From Zeus faber (taxonomy: Eukaryota; Chordata; Actinopteri; Zeiformes; Zeidae), in NCBI GenBank assembly GCA_960531495.1, contig OY482859.1, positions 30,645,481-30,709,480 of the forward strand: a DNA stretch of 64,000 nt, given 5' to 3'. Made by a program: the position numbers and the translations under genes. The notes under the pieces were generated by a model that ran no database searches, was not told the DNA's origin, and was given only the letters and a program-made list of their open reading frames with translations. Within the stretch, counting starts at the first letter, position 1; the number at the start of each line of letters is the position of its first letter. Of this stretch, positions 10,696 through 21,879 are shown in pieces.

Positions 10696-11091
10696 CATGC
10701 ATGTATTACCAGTGAGGCACGAGGGAACAGACCGGCTACCACTTCACCACATATGTACTAACCGCCACAAACTTGAAAATTCTTACACGTGATCAACAGA
10801 CCATGTATGGACGCAATGCCCTATTCTGGGACCTAATCGGCAAGCTTCTACAGCTTCCTAGAGAAAACTGCGGCCGACTACTGGGGGTTCTATCCCAGTC
10901 CCACAAATAGTTTTAATACATGTCTGTGTGTTTCACAACCAGCGCACAGCATTGCATAAAAACGTACATTGCATACATTGCATCCATCTCAATCGTTGCT
11001 TAGCTTTAATTTTTCTCTCCCGGACCCCCTTTCACTTCCGACTCAAAATTTGACAAAGTCCAATTTGCAATGGGTTCGATGTAACAGGCCA

Positions 11092-11103
11092 GTGCTTACC
11101 TTT
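11092..11103 (-). promoter_or_regulatory. Candidate retroviral major splice donor
   Basis: On the minus strand AAAG|GTAAGCAC matches the donor consensus and lies about 80 bases after the primer site, where retroviruses have the donor for subgenomic envelope RNA. Assigned from position and consensus only. Confidence 0.5.
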
Positions 11104-11182
11104 AGATGTGGTCCACCAGAGTCATCCGTAGGCAAAGGTCCGGGGCAACTTTCGGTCCGTCAATCTCTAAAATCTCCTCGAC

Positions 11183-11200
11183 ATCCCGGACGAGCCCCCA
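11183..11200 (-). promoter_or_regulatory. ERV-B primer-binding site, proline tRNA type
   Basis: The minus strand reads TGGGGGCTCGTCCGGGAT, 18 bases complementary to the 3' end of proline tRNA, the primer type used by murine leukemia virus-like retroviruses. It begins four bases after the LTR CA end. Confidence 0.93.
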
Positions 11201-11204
11201 AAAC

Positions 11205-11556
11205 TGTTGGGATCTGGAAACCGATCCCTCCCAGGTTGGTTGATGTCGGGAGGTTCTTCAATAAGATGGAGACGGATGCGGTGCATAATGGACCCTTTAT
11301 TGGCACAATAACAAAGACCAATAGACGAGCCCAAAGCAAGAGCGACCAAGCCAAAGAGAGAGCGAGTCTTTAGACACGCTCCTATATATATATCCTCCTA
11401 GGCCAGTTGTCATAAAGGTTATTTGGCAAGTCGTCATAAAGGCTATTTGGATGAGAGATGTCATAAAGAGACATTTTATATGTTGGGCACCATTTTAAGT
11501 AAAATACCCTGTCATTTCTATCAGCCACCATTTTGTGTGCTATACTACATCCAACA
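11205..11556 (-). repeat. ERV-B 5' LTR
   Basis: 352 bases from TGTTGG to CCAACA, a perfect short terminal inverted repeat. U3 has two copies of GTCATAAAGGYTATTTGG (about 11408-11450), likely enhancer-type repeats. A TATATATATA box is at about 11383-11394, and AATAAAG at 11295-11301 serves as poly(A) signal. The primer site follows directly. A matching 3' LTR is not found in the window. Confidence 0.9.
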
Positions 11557-11569
11557 GTTGGGAGGAACA

Positions 11570-12203
11570 TCGTAGGCCTTGAGTATTCTCAACATCATTC
11601 CTCTGTAGATGGTGTCGAAGGCCCTCTTGAAGTCGATGAAACACATCACTGCAGCCAGGTTGTTCCTCTTTACCTCTTCAATGATCCTCCTTAACGCAAG
11701 GATCTGGGTTAAGGTGGCTCTACCCTCTCGAACCCGTTTTGGTTTTCCCTGAGGTGAGGGTCGATAGCACTCCGTATCCTGTTTAGTATCATGCGGTTGA
11801 ACATTTTTGCAATGATACAGGTCAGGCTGATACCATGGTAATTGTCAGGTCTTGAGAGATCTCCAGATTTTGGTACCGGGATGATGTGTGTTAGTGACCA
11901 TATTTCCGGCATGACATTTTCCATTAGAGCCTGGTTGCAGACATCCAAGATGACGTCATCAAGATTGCAGTTCTTAATAACCTCTGGGGGGATGCCGTCA
12001 GGTCCAGCCGCTTTCCCCTGCCTCAGGGAGGCTTTGACCTTGGCTAATTCCCGCGATGTAAAAGGGCCGGCATCGATGTTGAGATCCCCCAGGACTGCAG
12101 GTATTTCCTGCTCAGCACATTCCACTGCCTGGTGTGTGCCAAGGAAGTTCCTGAAGTGAGTTAACCAAGTGGTCACCCTCTCCTCTGGGCTGTTTCCTGC
12201 CAC
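11570..12203 (-). pseudogene. Non-LTR reverse transcriptase fragment, family unclear
   Basis: The 164-codon frame (12203-11709) contains KAAGPDGIPPEVIKN and a NYHGISLTCIIAKMFNRMILNRI block, the fingers of a LINE reverse transcriptase. A second frame toward 11570 continues with FIDFKRAFDTI, the first catalytic Asp. It is cut off at 11556 by the ERV-B LTR, so ERV-B probably inserted into it or the two were joined by a deletion. It differs from the L2, L1 and Rex1-like families here. Confidence 0.75.
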
Positions 12204-12351
12204 CTGTCCTTATTTCGGTCTTTTCCTTCCACACATCTCATTGATCACCCTCCATGATTCGCTGTACTGTTGTTCTCCCTGGGTAGCTTCCACTCTGCAG
12301 ACTTTTTGCATCAGCACCTCACCTCTGATTTTGTCATACTCGCCAAAGAAA

Positions 12352-15300
12352 ACATTACATTTACATTTACATTTAGTCATTTAGCAGACGCTTTTATCTA
12401 AAGCGACTTACAAGGGAGAATAACATTTAAGCTACATTGCGACAGAGATTAGTGTAACAACAACATTAGCGTAACAATAAATACTGCTAGGTAGTGCTAA
12501 GTAATTGTAGGTTAGGACAGGAAGTACTCACTGAAGAGCTGGGTCTTCAAGTGCTTCTTAAAGACAGAGAGGGAGGTCCCTGCATTGGTCATTTTTGGCA
12601 GCTCGTTCCACCAACGTGGAACTACAAATGAGAATAGCTTGGATTGCCGTGGCTGTATGGCCGGCAGAGCCAGGCGATGCTCATTTGATGAGCGCAGCAT
12701 CCGGGGGGCCACATACGCTCTTACAAGAGCATTTAAGTAGGCGGGAGCATTCCCAGCAATCACTCTGTAGGCCAGCATAAGAGACTTGAACTTGATGCGG
12801 GCGGCTACAGGTAACCAGTGGAGCTCGATGAGCAGCGGAGTGACATGTGCCCTCTTTGGCTGGTTGAACACCAGTCGCGCCGCCGCATTCTGTATCATCT
12901 GTAGTGGCTTCACCGCACAGGCCGGCAAGCCTGTTAAGAGGGCGTTGCAGTAGTCGAGACGGGACATCACCAAGGTTTGTACCAGCAGTTGAGTGGCATA
13001 TTGGGTCAGGTACGGCCTGACTTTTCGGATGTTGAGTAGTGCGAAGCGGCAGGACCGGAAGACAGCGGCAACATGGTCCGAGAATGTCAGTTGGTCATCA
13101 ATAATGACACCAAGATTCCTTGCAGCCTTGGTAGGAACAAGAGATAGAGAGTCGATTTTAATATCAATGTTGTGATAAATACCTTGTTTGGCCGGGAAGA
13201 CCAGCAGTTCCGTTTTCGCCAGATTTAGTTGAAGATGATAATCCTTCATCCATGTGGGTATGTCAGCGAGACAATCCGAGATCCGCGTCGAGACACTGGG
13301 TCGTTGGGCGGGAAGGACAGATAGAGTTAAGTATCATCCGCATAGCAGTGATATGAAAAGCCATGTGAGCGGATGATCGGGCCCAGCGAGGTGGTGTATA
13401 TGGCAAAGAGGAGGGGTCCTAGCACCGAGCCTTGGGGCACCCCTGTGGTGAGGTTGTGAGGCACAGACAGCTGGCCTCGCCATGTCACACTGAACGAGCG
13501 CCCAGTGAGGTAAGATTCGAACCAGGAAAGTGCACTGCCCGTTATGCCCATACTTGAGAGTATAGAAAGGAGTATGCTGTGATTGACAGTGTCAAAAGCA
13601 GCTGATAAGTCTAGCAGAATGAGAACCGAGGATTTGGCAGCAGCTCTAGCAGTTTTTAGGGCCTCTGTCACAGACAACAGGGCTGTTTCGGTGGAGTGAC
13701 CACTTTTGAAGCCAGATTGAAGTGTATCAAGAAGGTTGTTTCTTGACAGGTACTCTGTAACCTGTCTAGAGACCGCCCTCTCTAAGGTTTTGGAAAGGAA
13801 TGAGAGGAGAGAGACCGACCGATAGTTTTCTACTTGATTGGGATCAAGTGAGAGTTTTTTGAGCAGTGGTGCGACCCGAGCCGCTTTGAAAGCGGAAGGG
13901 AAAGTGCCGGAAGTTAGGGAAGAATTAATCATATGTGTGATTGCCGGGGTGATAGTCGGTGATATGGCTTGAAGGAGGTTGGATGGGATCGGATCTAGCG
14001 GACAGGTAGTAGGACGGCTACATGTTAGTAGTTTAGATACCTCACTTTCAGCGAGGGGGGTGAAACCAGGGAACGATGAGCCTAGGGCTGGAGAAGACAG
14101 GTTGTGAGTAAGTTGTTTAGTGAATTGGCTGCTGATGGCTGCCACTTTGTTAGTAAAAAAGGAGGCAAGGCAGTCAGCAGTGAGGTTAGTAGCTGGGCTA
14201 GGTGGTGGAGGGTAAAGCAGAGACTTGAAGGTGGCGAATAACTTACGTGTGTCTGTGGCACCGTTGATCCTAGCGTTGAAGAAGGCCTTCTTGGCAGCAG
14301 TGATGCTGGAAGAGAAGGAGGACAGCAGTGTCTGGTAGCTTGCAAGATCCTCAATTGTTTTGGATTTGTGCCATTTCCTCTCGGCTGCTCTGAGGTCAGT
14401 GCGCGTTGTCTGGAGGGTGTCAGTCAGCCAAGGGTGCGACTGGGTTGAACGAGCAGGTCTGGTGGATAGTGGACACAGGCTATCCAGACATGAGCTCAAG
14501 GTGGAGCAGAGGGAGTCAGTGGCATCATTTACCTGCAGAGAGGAGAAAGTGCCGTGGGGTGGAAGAGAAGAGGAGAGCACAGAGGAGAAGTGGGTGGGAG
14601 ACAGGTTGCGGAGATTGCAGCAGATAGAAACCATGGGTGGGGAGGTGGGGCGTTGTTTTGGTAGCTGGACATTGAAGTGGATGAAGAAGTGGTCAGAGAG
14701 ATGAAGAGGAGTGACCCTTAGGTTGTCCGTGGTGCAGCTCCGAGCAAGAATGGGATCAAGCTCTTTGCCAGCCTTGTGAGTCGGTGGAGTCGGGACCTGT
14801 CTTAGGTCGAATGAGCGAACCAAAGACAGGAAGTCAGCCGAGCTCGCACTGTCCAAGTGGATGTTCATGTCTCCTAGGACGAGCATGGGACACTCATGCT
14901 CAGGAATTGATGACAGCAGGGTGTCAAGCTCATGTAGGAAGTCACCTAGTTGTCCTTGTGGACGGTAGATGACGACCACATAGGCTTTCACCGGAGCAGT
15001 CACCAAGACGGCGTGATATTCAAAGGAGGCAAAGTTGTTTAAAGGCAGCAGTGGATTAAATTTCCATGTGTTGGAAATTAGCAGGTCAGTCCCACCACCA
15101 CGGCCAGATGGTCTGGATGTGTGGGAGAATGTATAGTTAGTGGAGAGTGCAGCCGGGGTTGCGCTATCTTCCGGTTTAATCCATGTCTCAGTGAGAGCAA
15201 GGAGCTCCAAGGAGAGGTAGTTGGCATGACCAGAAAGGAAGTCTGCCTTGTTAACTGCAGATCGACAATTCCCAAGCCAACAGAGAAGGAGGTCTTTGCA

Positions 15301-15600
15301 GAAGATGTTTGCTGCAGGGACCTGAGGTTACCCGGATTGCATCGGCGTATGGTATAACGAGGCTTTCTGGGTGACCATGAAGTTGTAGGGATGCGGTAGT
15401 AGCACATTTTGTATGGAGTGAGAGAAAGAAGAAGACGCTTGGCCTCCTTCAAGGTCTTGCGTTGTTCTGCGGACAGGTTTTGACCCAATGCGTGGCTTGC
15501 GTCCTTTACTTTTCGACGTGCTGCCATGACATCTGGATGTTTTGATCTTGCGGGGCTTCTGATTTAGTTCAGAGTGTCCTTCTCCTAGGTGGGTTGCCAT
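12352..15600 (-). mobile_element. L2-clade LINE, copy A
   Basis: Its 3' tail (12352-12415) is the GTCGCTTTGGATAAAAGCG-type hairpin plus TAAATG repeats, read on the minus strand. ORF frames at 13249-12512 and 15210-13327 together cover apurinic endonuclease, reverse transcriptase and C-terminal domain. A frameshift falls just after the YADD motif (about 13250-13330), and one base is lost near the start of the endonuclease (about 15275). The 5' part (15600-15380) extends beyond the homology with copy C and may include upstream ORF sequence. Nearest relatives in the window are copies B (36340) and C (52587). Confidence 0.9.
13327..15210 (-). pseudogene. L2 copy A endonuclease and reverse transcriptase, broken
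   Basis: 627 codons. The endonuclease shows LTETWI (catalytic Glu), GDMNIH and SDHFFIHF. The reverse transcriptase shows LLDLSAAFDTVNH, TGVPQGSVLGPLLF and YADD near residues 623-626. The frame ends one residue after YADD because of a shift; the C-terminal part continues at 13249-12512 in another frame. Compared with copies B and C a few residues differ (for example LKKLSLDP for LKKPSLDP). The enzyme nicks DNA and primes cDNA synthesis at the nick. This copy would be inactive. Confidence 0.9.
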
Positions 15601-16015
15601 CCAAGGCTATGAGCCCCACCTTCCCATGCTATTTGCCCATAGCTGGGACAGTGGTTGGGAGGTGCAAGGGCGTGTCCACAGGCTGGTGGCCCTGCACGCT
15701 GTGCCACTGGGGCCCACTGCTGCTCCGAATTCCCCTGCAGTTTAGCCTGGGACCTCAAGGTCCCAGTATCCGTGTTTGGCCGTGAGGAGGCACTGCAGAG
15801 ATCTTGGCGATGGAGAGGCTTTGTACCAGCAGGGGGAGACTTACGCCCTCGGCGCCTCATTTCACCTCCCGCAAGGTGGGCTAGCTGGTGGCAGTAGCTA
15901 AAGGCAGAGTAGCAAGCAGAAGCAGCATGCAACATGCACTAACCACAAGCACACCTACCCCAGAACTACTGCACTACGGTCACACAGCCCTGCATGCAAG
16001 CATGCACGCACACCG
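15601..16015. other. GC-rich stretch at the right end of the inserted block
   Basis: It has no named gene. It may be 5' UTR of L2 copy A, but it does not match the 5' UTR of copy C. A CA/GCATG-rich stretch occurs at 15990-16012. Confidence 0.35.
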
Positions 16016-16327
16016 ATGTCCAACCAAGCGTAAAGATGCTCAGTTAGTTGCCAAGCCAAGTTCTTGTGTCGTGAGGTCATAAGCAGGTGGGTACTTCGAG
16101 ATCTCATATCTTCAGATAATGGGAAAGAGTTTGTGGATAAAACAGTAAAATTAATTCTGCAAAAATTGGGAATTAAACAACACCTAGGAGCTGTTTATCA
16201 TCTGCAAAGCCAAGGTGTTTGTGAAAAAATGAATGGTGTGCTGAAAAATCGCATTGTTAAAATCCGTCAGCATACAGGACTGAATTGGATAGAGGCGCTT
16301 CCGTTGGCATTAATGGTGTGTAATTAA
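16016..16327 (+). pseudogene. ERV-A integrase, second half of catalytic core
   Basis: The reading begins in the integrase core where the left fragment (ending 4686) stopped. A five-base shift near 16050 precedes the main frame (16064-16327). That frame has the second catalytic Asp in SSDNGKEF and the Glu in the helix SQGVCEKMNGVLKNR. It ends with a stop after a Leu-rich helix. Together with the left fragment it shows one integrase gene split by an 11.3-kb block. Confidence 0.85.
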
Positions 16328-17338
16328 AAGCTAACACAAGAAGAGAAATATCCATTCTGAATATCTGATTCCGTCATATACTATTTTTGAAGAAGAAAAT
16401 GCATGTACAAAGTGGGGAAAAGAAAAATGTTAATCATATATTGGAATAATGTTAAAGTGTAATGCAAAAGTGAAATTATTATACTGTATTTGATGTGTGT
16501 GCAAGATACTGGCTGGTGAATTTTTCTTTCAGGACCAGTCTGAGGGTGGCTGTGTCCACAGATCCTAACAGCCTAATGGACTTAAACACTCAAACATGGA
16601 CATTCAAAAATGGAGGATGAAAATGGATGACCGACCCTGAATGAGGACATCATGATCAGGAGTGTCGAGCAAAATAGCATTGAAGATTGATGGTGTTAAA
16701 AAGCAACAGTTCAATACATACATATGTGTTATGCATGTTTTTATAATATTGAAGTTTGTTTATTACAATGTAACCTGTATTATGGATGAAAAGTCTGTAC
16801 TCTACAGTAGATGTTTTTAGCAAGACATATTACTTTGATTTAATATTGTTTTCTTTGAAGTTTCTGTAACAGGGTGAAATTGAGGTGTTTTCTTTTTTTG
16901 CAGGGTTTTAAGGGACATTGGTGATAGGCAGGGAAAGGTTCACTGGAAGGTTCGATGGGTCGACCAGCCTGACTTTGGACAACATTTTTGATTTATTTCT
17001 GAGGTTCTGAATGTATGCATTTATATGTAACATCCTGTAGAATTTTTTAAAACCCTTCTTCTTTGTGGTTAATTGATTTGGAGTGCAGAAGGTTGTTGCC
17101 TGGGGCAGAGGGACCGTGAGAGAATTTTCCTGTCTTGATTGTTGATAAAAGAACTAAGAAAGGAAGCTGCCAGATGAGTTTTTCGCTCTCACACTCCACA
17201 AATGTATTGTATTGCTACGACTAAGCATTTTCAGAATGGTATATTATAATCATTTTGTTTGTTAGTATGTGATTTCTATTAAGCCAATTAACGTTGTAAG
17301 TTCAATGACTCTTATTTCTGTCGAGACTTTGTGTTGTG
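16328..17338 (+). other. Decayed 3' part of ERV-A
   Basis: No open frame longer than about 60 codons. By position it should hold the integrase end and envelope. A short stretch near 16905-16985 might come from the integrase C-terminus, but the reading is too broken to assign. Confidence 0.45.
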
Positions 17339-17352
17339 TCGAAGGGGGGAAA
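17339..17352 (+). promoter_or_regulatory. ERV-A polypurine tract
   Basis: A purine run, GAAGGGGGGAAA, lies directly before the TG of the LTR, as required for plus-strand priming in retroviruses. Confidence 0.8.
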
Positions 17353-17354
17353 TA

Positions 17355-17699
17355 TGAGGTGTCTTGGAATGTGTGGCGTCCCAAGACAGCCCCATCGTAA
17401 AAGATAATTACTAAGAGACGGTGCCAGGGGTCCCGAGAGAGAGAGCACATCACCAGGGGTCCCCGTGATAAGGGAGGTGAAATGTGACCTGTGACCTATG
17501 TTGGGGAACGAAATGGTTAACGTTGTCTTTGGGCAAGCATAAAAGACTCGCCTGGGTTTCATTCGGCAGAGAATCCATCTGGCTCTGTTCTCTCCCAGGT
17601 GAACCATGGAAAGTCTTGTCTGATGCTGTTCTTTTGTAGTAAACCTATTATTTTACTCAAGTCAGTGTCAGCGGTCACTCCTTCTTCATCAACACATCA
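17355..17699 (+). repeat. ERV-A 3' LTR
   Basis: About 345 bases from TGAGGTGT to ACACATCA (7 of 8 inverted matches). A CATAAAAG TATA-like box lies near 17538. No canonical AATAAA is seen; AGTAAA near 17637 may serve. The right end is set by the inverted repeat only; another end a few bases earlier is possible. The LTR differs from that of ERV-B. Confidence 0.75.
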
Positions 17700-18469
17700 A
17701 ATTCATCAAGAAACTACACCGTCATAACCACAGGTAAAAAAAAGTGCAAGACTAAAAAATCCAGGGAAAACCAAGCATGCATGCGAAATCAAAACATTGA
17801 AGTTTGGAGCGCATGGGAGACTGTAAAAGTGTGATAATAATGTGAAGTTTTACTAATAGAACCATTTAAATACATTTTCATACCTATTTGCATGCCAGTT
17901 ACTTTAGGTACTGTATATGCAATTAATTGCACTTGTAGGCGCAACAGTTACAAAGTTTGACTGTATTAATTAATTATTGCCTTTTTACTTGTCCACTGAA
18001 AGACAACAGAGCAAACCAACACGCTTTCATAACATTAATTCAAATACTTTTAGCCTTAATGGCCGTATGGAAAGATTATTTTCTAAATCAAAGCTAAGAC
18101 GGCCTTTAGAAGAAAACTTTAATATGCTGCACAGACTTGCTAGTGTTAGGCATTCAAATGCCTCATGGAAGATACATTTTTTCAGAATTGTACAAAAAAG
18201 TTATTTACGTAGGACTAAACACCTTGGACTAAACAAAAATAATACAAATGTATTAGAATCTGTTAGAATGGCACAAAATGAAAGGTCCACCACCTTATTT
18301 TTCACATGACTTTAATGATAATGATTAATTCAATTCATAAGCAGATATGTCAGGGGGAACAAAATAAACGCTCACGGGACTAAGGTGGCCAACTTCCACA
18401 TTGGCTTTAACACTCCATCAATGGACCAAGAGAGAAACAAAGGCTACACATTTTGAATGTCGCCATTCT
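17700..18469. other. AT-rich stretch without a recognised gene
   Basis: Contains a plus-strand 110-codon frame (17977-18309) with no known motif and an AT-rich composition; I treat it as chance. It lies downstream of the proposed ephb2 poly(A) site. Confidence 0.4.
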
Positions 18470-19514
18470 TTTTTATTGAAGGCGGTTGCTACAAAACATT
18501 TTTCTTTTATCTTCTTCCTTTCTTTTCATGTTCTTTTTTTTTTTTAATAGACAAATACCAGTATTACAAATAATTATCATTCACAGGGATAGTCAAATAT
18601 ACATTTATACAAAATAATAAATACCAAACTAAAAATCCTGAATGAGTTTACAGTGATTAAGTATCGAGAAACATTTGTGTTTTGTGGTGTGTGTGTGTGT
18701 ATGTGACCATTAAAAACCATACATCACACCCCCACCACCGACCCTCAATGTCAATGTGTTTTGGATTGCCGAAGTCCGAAATATCTACTGTAGAAACCAG
18801 TTTATCTGACCTTCACTTATCCAAATTGTTCAGTTGATTGAACCTATTTTTCACCTTTTTTTCCGCCAGCTACATGGGTCAGTTAATCAACTTAATGGTT
18901 CCCTGTTAATGCACCTGAGAGGATTCTTAAAGGGATAGACCTAGGTCCTTTCGTCCCTGTGTGTGTCCATTATCGAGATAGTGTTAGCTGCAAATTTCCC
19001 AAGAAACTTGAGTATTCCTTAAAATAAACCACCTGGATTGAATCAGGGACAGTTTTCATCTATATTCATTGATGAACATAAATATGGTTTTACTGTTTTT
19101 TATTCCTATGTTTGTTAAGGGAGAATAATGTAGGACTCTAGTAGAGTGACTTCCCTGTATCATCCCAGCCTCTGAAAAAAAAATCACAGCCACAGACAGG
19201 TTAGAAAAAAGGTTATATCACAGTGAAAAGGGTTCTGTATATATAAAGGGATGGAACAGCAATAGTGCAGTATAAACACCGGACTGGTGCTGTGTGGATC
19301 CAACACAGTTCACACCAAATGACTTTTATTTTTTTTCACACATCAAAACAGTTACAAAAGACCAAGAACTTATTTCAACTGTACAATGGAGATCATGATC
19401 ATTCGAGTGAGGTCAGATTGGGAGTTCATCGCAGTTCCCTGTGTTTGGCAAAGTGTCAACAATGTGTGCTGGGAGGAGTGGACTCTTGGAAAAGGGCCCT
19501 GGTCATTCAGTTGA

Positions 19515-20130
19515 AAGGATAGGTTAACTATTTCAACGCAGGCCCTATTCAAGTGATGGTTCCCATAATTTATAACTGTTCATAGCACAGCCTCGCTGAA
19601 AGCCTTAAAATTGAGGAATGTACTGCTCTGCTGCAGCTTCTCATTGAGCTTAAATGTAGTAGATTGAGAAAAACATAAATAAAAACATGTTAAATCTCCT
19701 ATCGGAAACAGGAAACTCACATCTGTTTTTGAACATGTTTATTTACAACTACTTTTTCAAATTGCCACTTAAACTTTTATTACGGTGGCAAAGTGGCGCA
19801 ACTTACTGTTTTTAGGTGCTTACATTAGCATGAATGTAGCCATAATAGCCGAAGTGCAAAATAGTCAATTAAAACCTGATAAAATGCACATTTTAGAACC
19901 CCCCCAGGCCCCAATATAACCCATAAAGACTGTCTGACTATTGTGAGCTTCCTGTTTTTGAAAAGGAGTTTTCACATGTTTTAAAGGCTTAAAATGTCTC
20001 CCTATGCACTGCATGTAAGAAACGTGGTAAGTATATCAATAGCAGAGCGTTCAGCGAGGCTGTGCTATGAAGAATTCTAAATGATGGGAGTCAGCCAGGA
20101 CTTGGTTGAAAAATGGTGAACCAATCCTTT
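19515..20130. mobile_element. MITE with long terminal inverted repeats
   Basis: The first and last 80-odd bases are inverted copies of each other with some mismatches. Anchors are AGGATAGGTT and CATAGCACAGCCTCGCTGAA at the left, and TTCAGCGAGGCTGTGCTATG and AACCAATCCT at the right. The outer flanks read TTGA (left) and TTAA (right), which would fit a TTAA target site with one mutation, as in piggyBac- or Kolobok-type elements. It has no coding capacity. Confidence 0.75.
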
Positions 20131-21160
20131 AACTTAATTTTCACTCAGACATTCATGATGGAAGACTTAAAACAATGATTTATAAATAGTGCACTTTCAC
20201 GATAAACTTTTTTTTTAACCAATTGTTAAAAAATTGCATAAAAAAATGAAAGGTTTTCATTTATCCCATCACCGCTTAAGTGTGATAAGAATTTAGTTTT
20301 ATGTGGGAAGCATGAGTGTGTAGATGAGCGCAATATTTAGTGTGTTGCAGCAAACAGAAGAAATCGATTTGTCTGTACAAAACTTTAAAGTTTCACATAC
20401 ATGGTATTTAACGTTGTTTTAAGGACTCAACTACAGTAAGTAATGAATATGCTTCCTACCAAATACATCCTCGATTTACATGAAATCGTTTGGTCTATGC
20501 ATTGAGCCCGGCATCTTGAATAACGACACCTCAATGAGGTTCCCTTGAGGGTTCTCCTTCACAATATTCACTGCAGTTTATCTGGCCATCTCAGGCTATC
20601 TCAGTTCTCCTTCTGCATAGTCATTAGGCAATGGAAGACAAAGGAATAGGTAAATCAAATCCACTTCCTAGTCTCACATTCTGAACAGACCATGATGCCC
20701 TGGGCACAATGTATAAAGTGAACTGCAATCTATTCCAATACTTATAATGCAATATAGCCATAGCACAATTTAAGGAAGAGGTAAGACATTGATGGATAAT
20801 CTGTTGGAAAATCTAAAAATACATTTACGATGACTTAGTCACACAGAACGTTGCTGGGGGGTCCGTTATTGTGATCAGTGCAAACCGTACCTTTAATTGA
20901 CCTAGTCAATAAAAAAGTAAGACATTTGTAAAATCCAATGCTTGTTAAACTGTGAACTCCATAATGACACATGCCATGTCAGAACATAACTCTAACAATA
21001 AAAGCTAATTATGACTGCCATCAAAAAGTGTTTTAAGCTAAACCAGATTATGCAGTGTGTTGGACTTCCCTCAGCTTACAATACCATTTAGTTTACGACA
21101 AATTTCCTTACAAATCATGTCGATCAAAAGTTGTGATTAAAAGTTTCACCGAAAGGTCTT

Positions 21161-21420
21161 TGTGGTGTGAGGGTGGTGTTGAGGGTGGTGGGGTGGTAAG
21201 CAGCCACACCTGTCTTGGGTTTAGGTAATTGGGGTCAGCGCAATCAACGAGCAACAGGTAAATCACCCATCCCCACACAGACACACACAGGAGAGCCTCT
21301 GTCATGTCATGACAAGTCTCCATCTTGCCACTCTCTCCAATAAACTGGTGTTTTTGCCATCATTGCCTGTGTATCTGTGTCAGTGGGCCCTGAAAACGCC
21401 ACTCGGATGGCATGTGGCAG
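21161..21420 (+). repeat. Solo-LTR-like copy of the lysine-primed LTR element
   Basis: Starts with TGTGGTGTGAGGGTGG, contains ACGAGCAACAGG, GTCATGACA, an AATAAA signal and GGGCCCTGAAAACGCCACT, and ends near GTGGCA. These blocks occur in the same order in the LTR at 29930-30219. No primer site follows. The left arm of the LTR stem-loop is lost in this copy. Confidence 0.7.
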
Positions 21421-21879
21421 GCGGAACTACCTTAAAAACGTCTTATAAACGTCCTCTTCAAGGTACAGTACATTGACAGAAGATTATGGAAAGGTGAGAG
21501 CGGCAAGAGGAAGAGGTACAGCGAAGCTCATTTCCAAAAAAAAACCCTTTACCGTCAATCACTCTCTGCACAGTGGACTGTCTGAATTCACGATTTCTGT
21601 AATGTAAAATATATGTGCAGAACTGTATATTCTATCGCATATCGTATGTGTAACAGTGTTGAACACGTACAAAAGCAAAAAACATAGTCAAAAAGTCACA
21701 TAGTAAAAAATAAATAAATAAAAATGTATTTCTCAAAGTGCAGTGTTTTAGCGTGTTTAAGTCCTTTCCCATTTATGTGCCCTGTGTGGACGATGCCCAT
21801 TTGTGTGTGCACAATCAAAATTATTTGATAGTTTAAATTAAGTTTGTTAGTTTGAAAAGATTTTAGTTCTACCTGCTTC

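Larger units (their letters stand above)
5033..11556 (-). mobile_element. ERV-B: degraded gamma/epsilon-like endogenous retrovirus
   Basis: Order on the minus strand, from high to low coordinates: 5' LTR (11556-11205), primer-binding site (11200-11183), leader with a splice donor and two tandem arrays (11182-about 9961), gag remnants (9960-9062), protease (9003-8359), RT connection (8180-7566), RNase H (7600-7088), integrase (7039-5283), and a possible envelope leader (5275-5033). The fingers and palm of the reverse transcriptase are missing, and no 3' LTR is found. Many frame changes show long decay. The retroviral, not Gypsy-type, assignment rests on the RNase H and integrase blocks and the MLV-type primer site. 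Confidence 0.85.

Noticed and set aside
12595..12780. 61-codon frame that recurs at 38397 and 56216
   Set aside because: Antisense of the L2 ORF2 C-terminal domain.
14360..14704. 114-codon plus-strand frame, also seen inverted at 36472 and 54300
   Set aside because: It is the antisense of the L2 endonuclease-RT linker, so it recurs wherever L2 does.
17977..18309. 110-codon plus-strand frame
   Set aside because: AT-rich, no motif, no homologous copy in the window; most likely chance.
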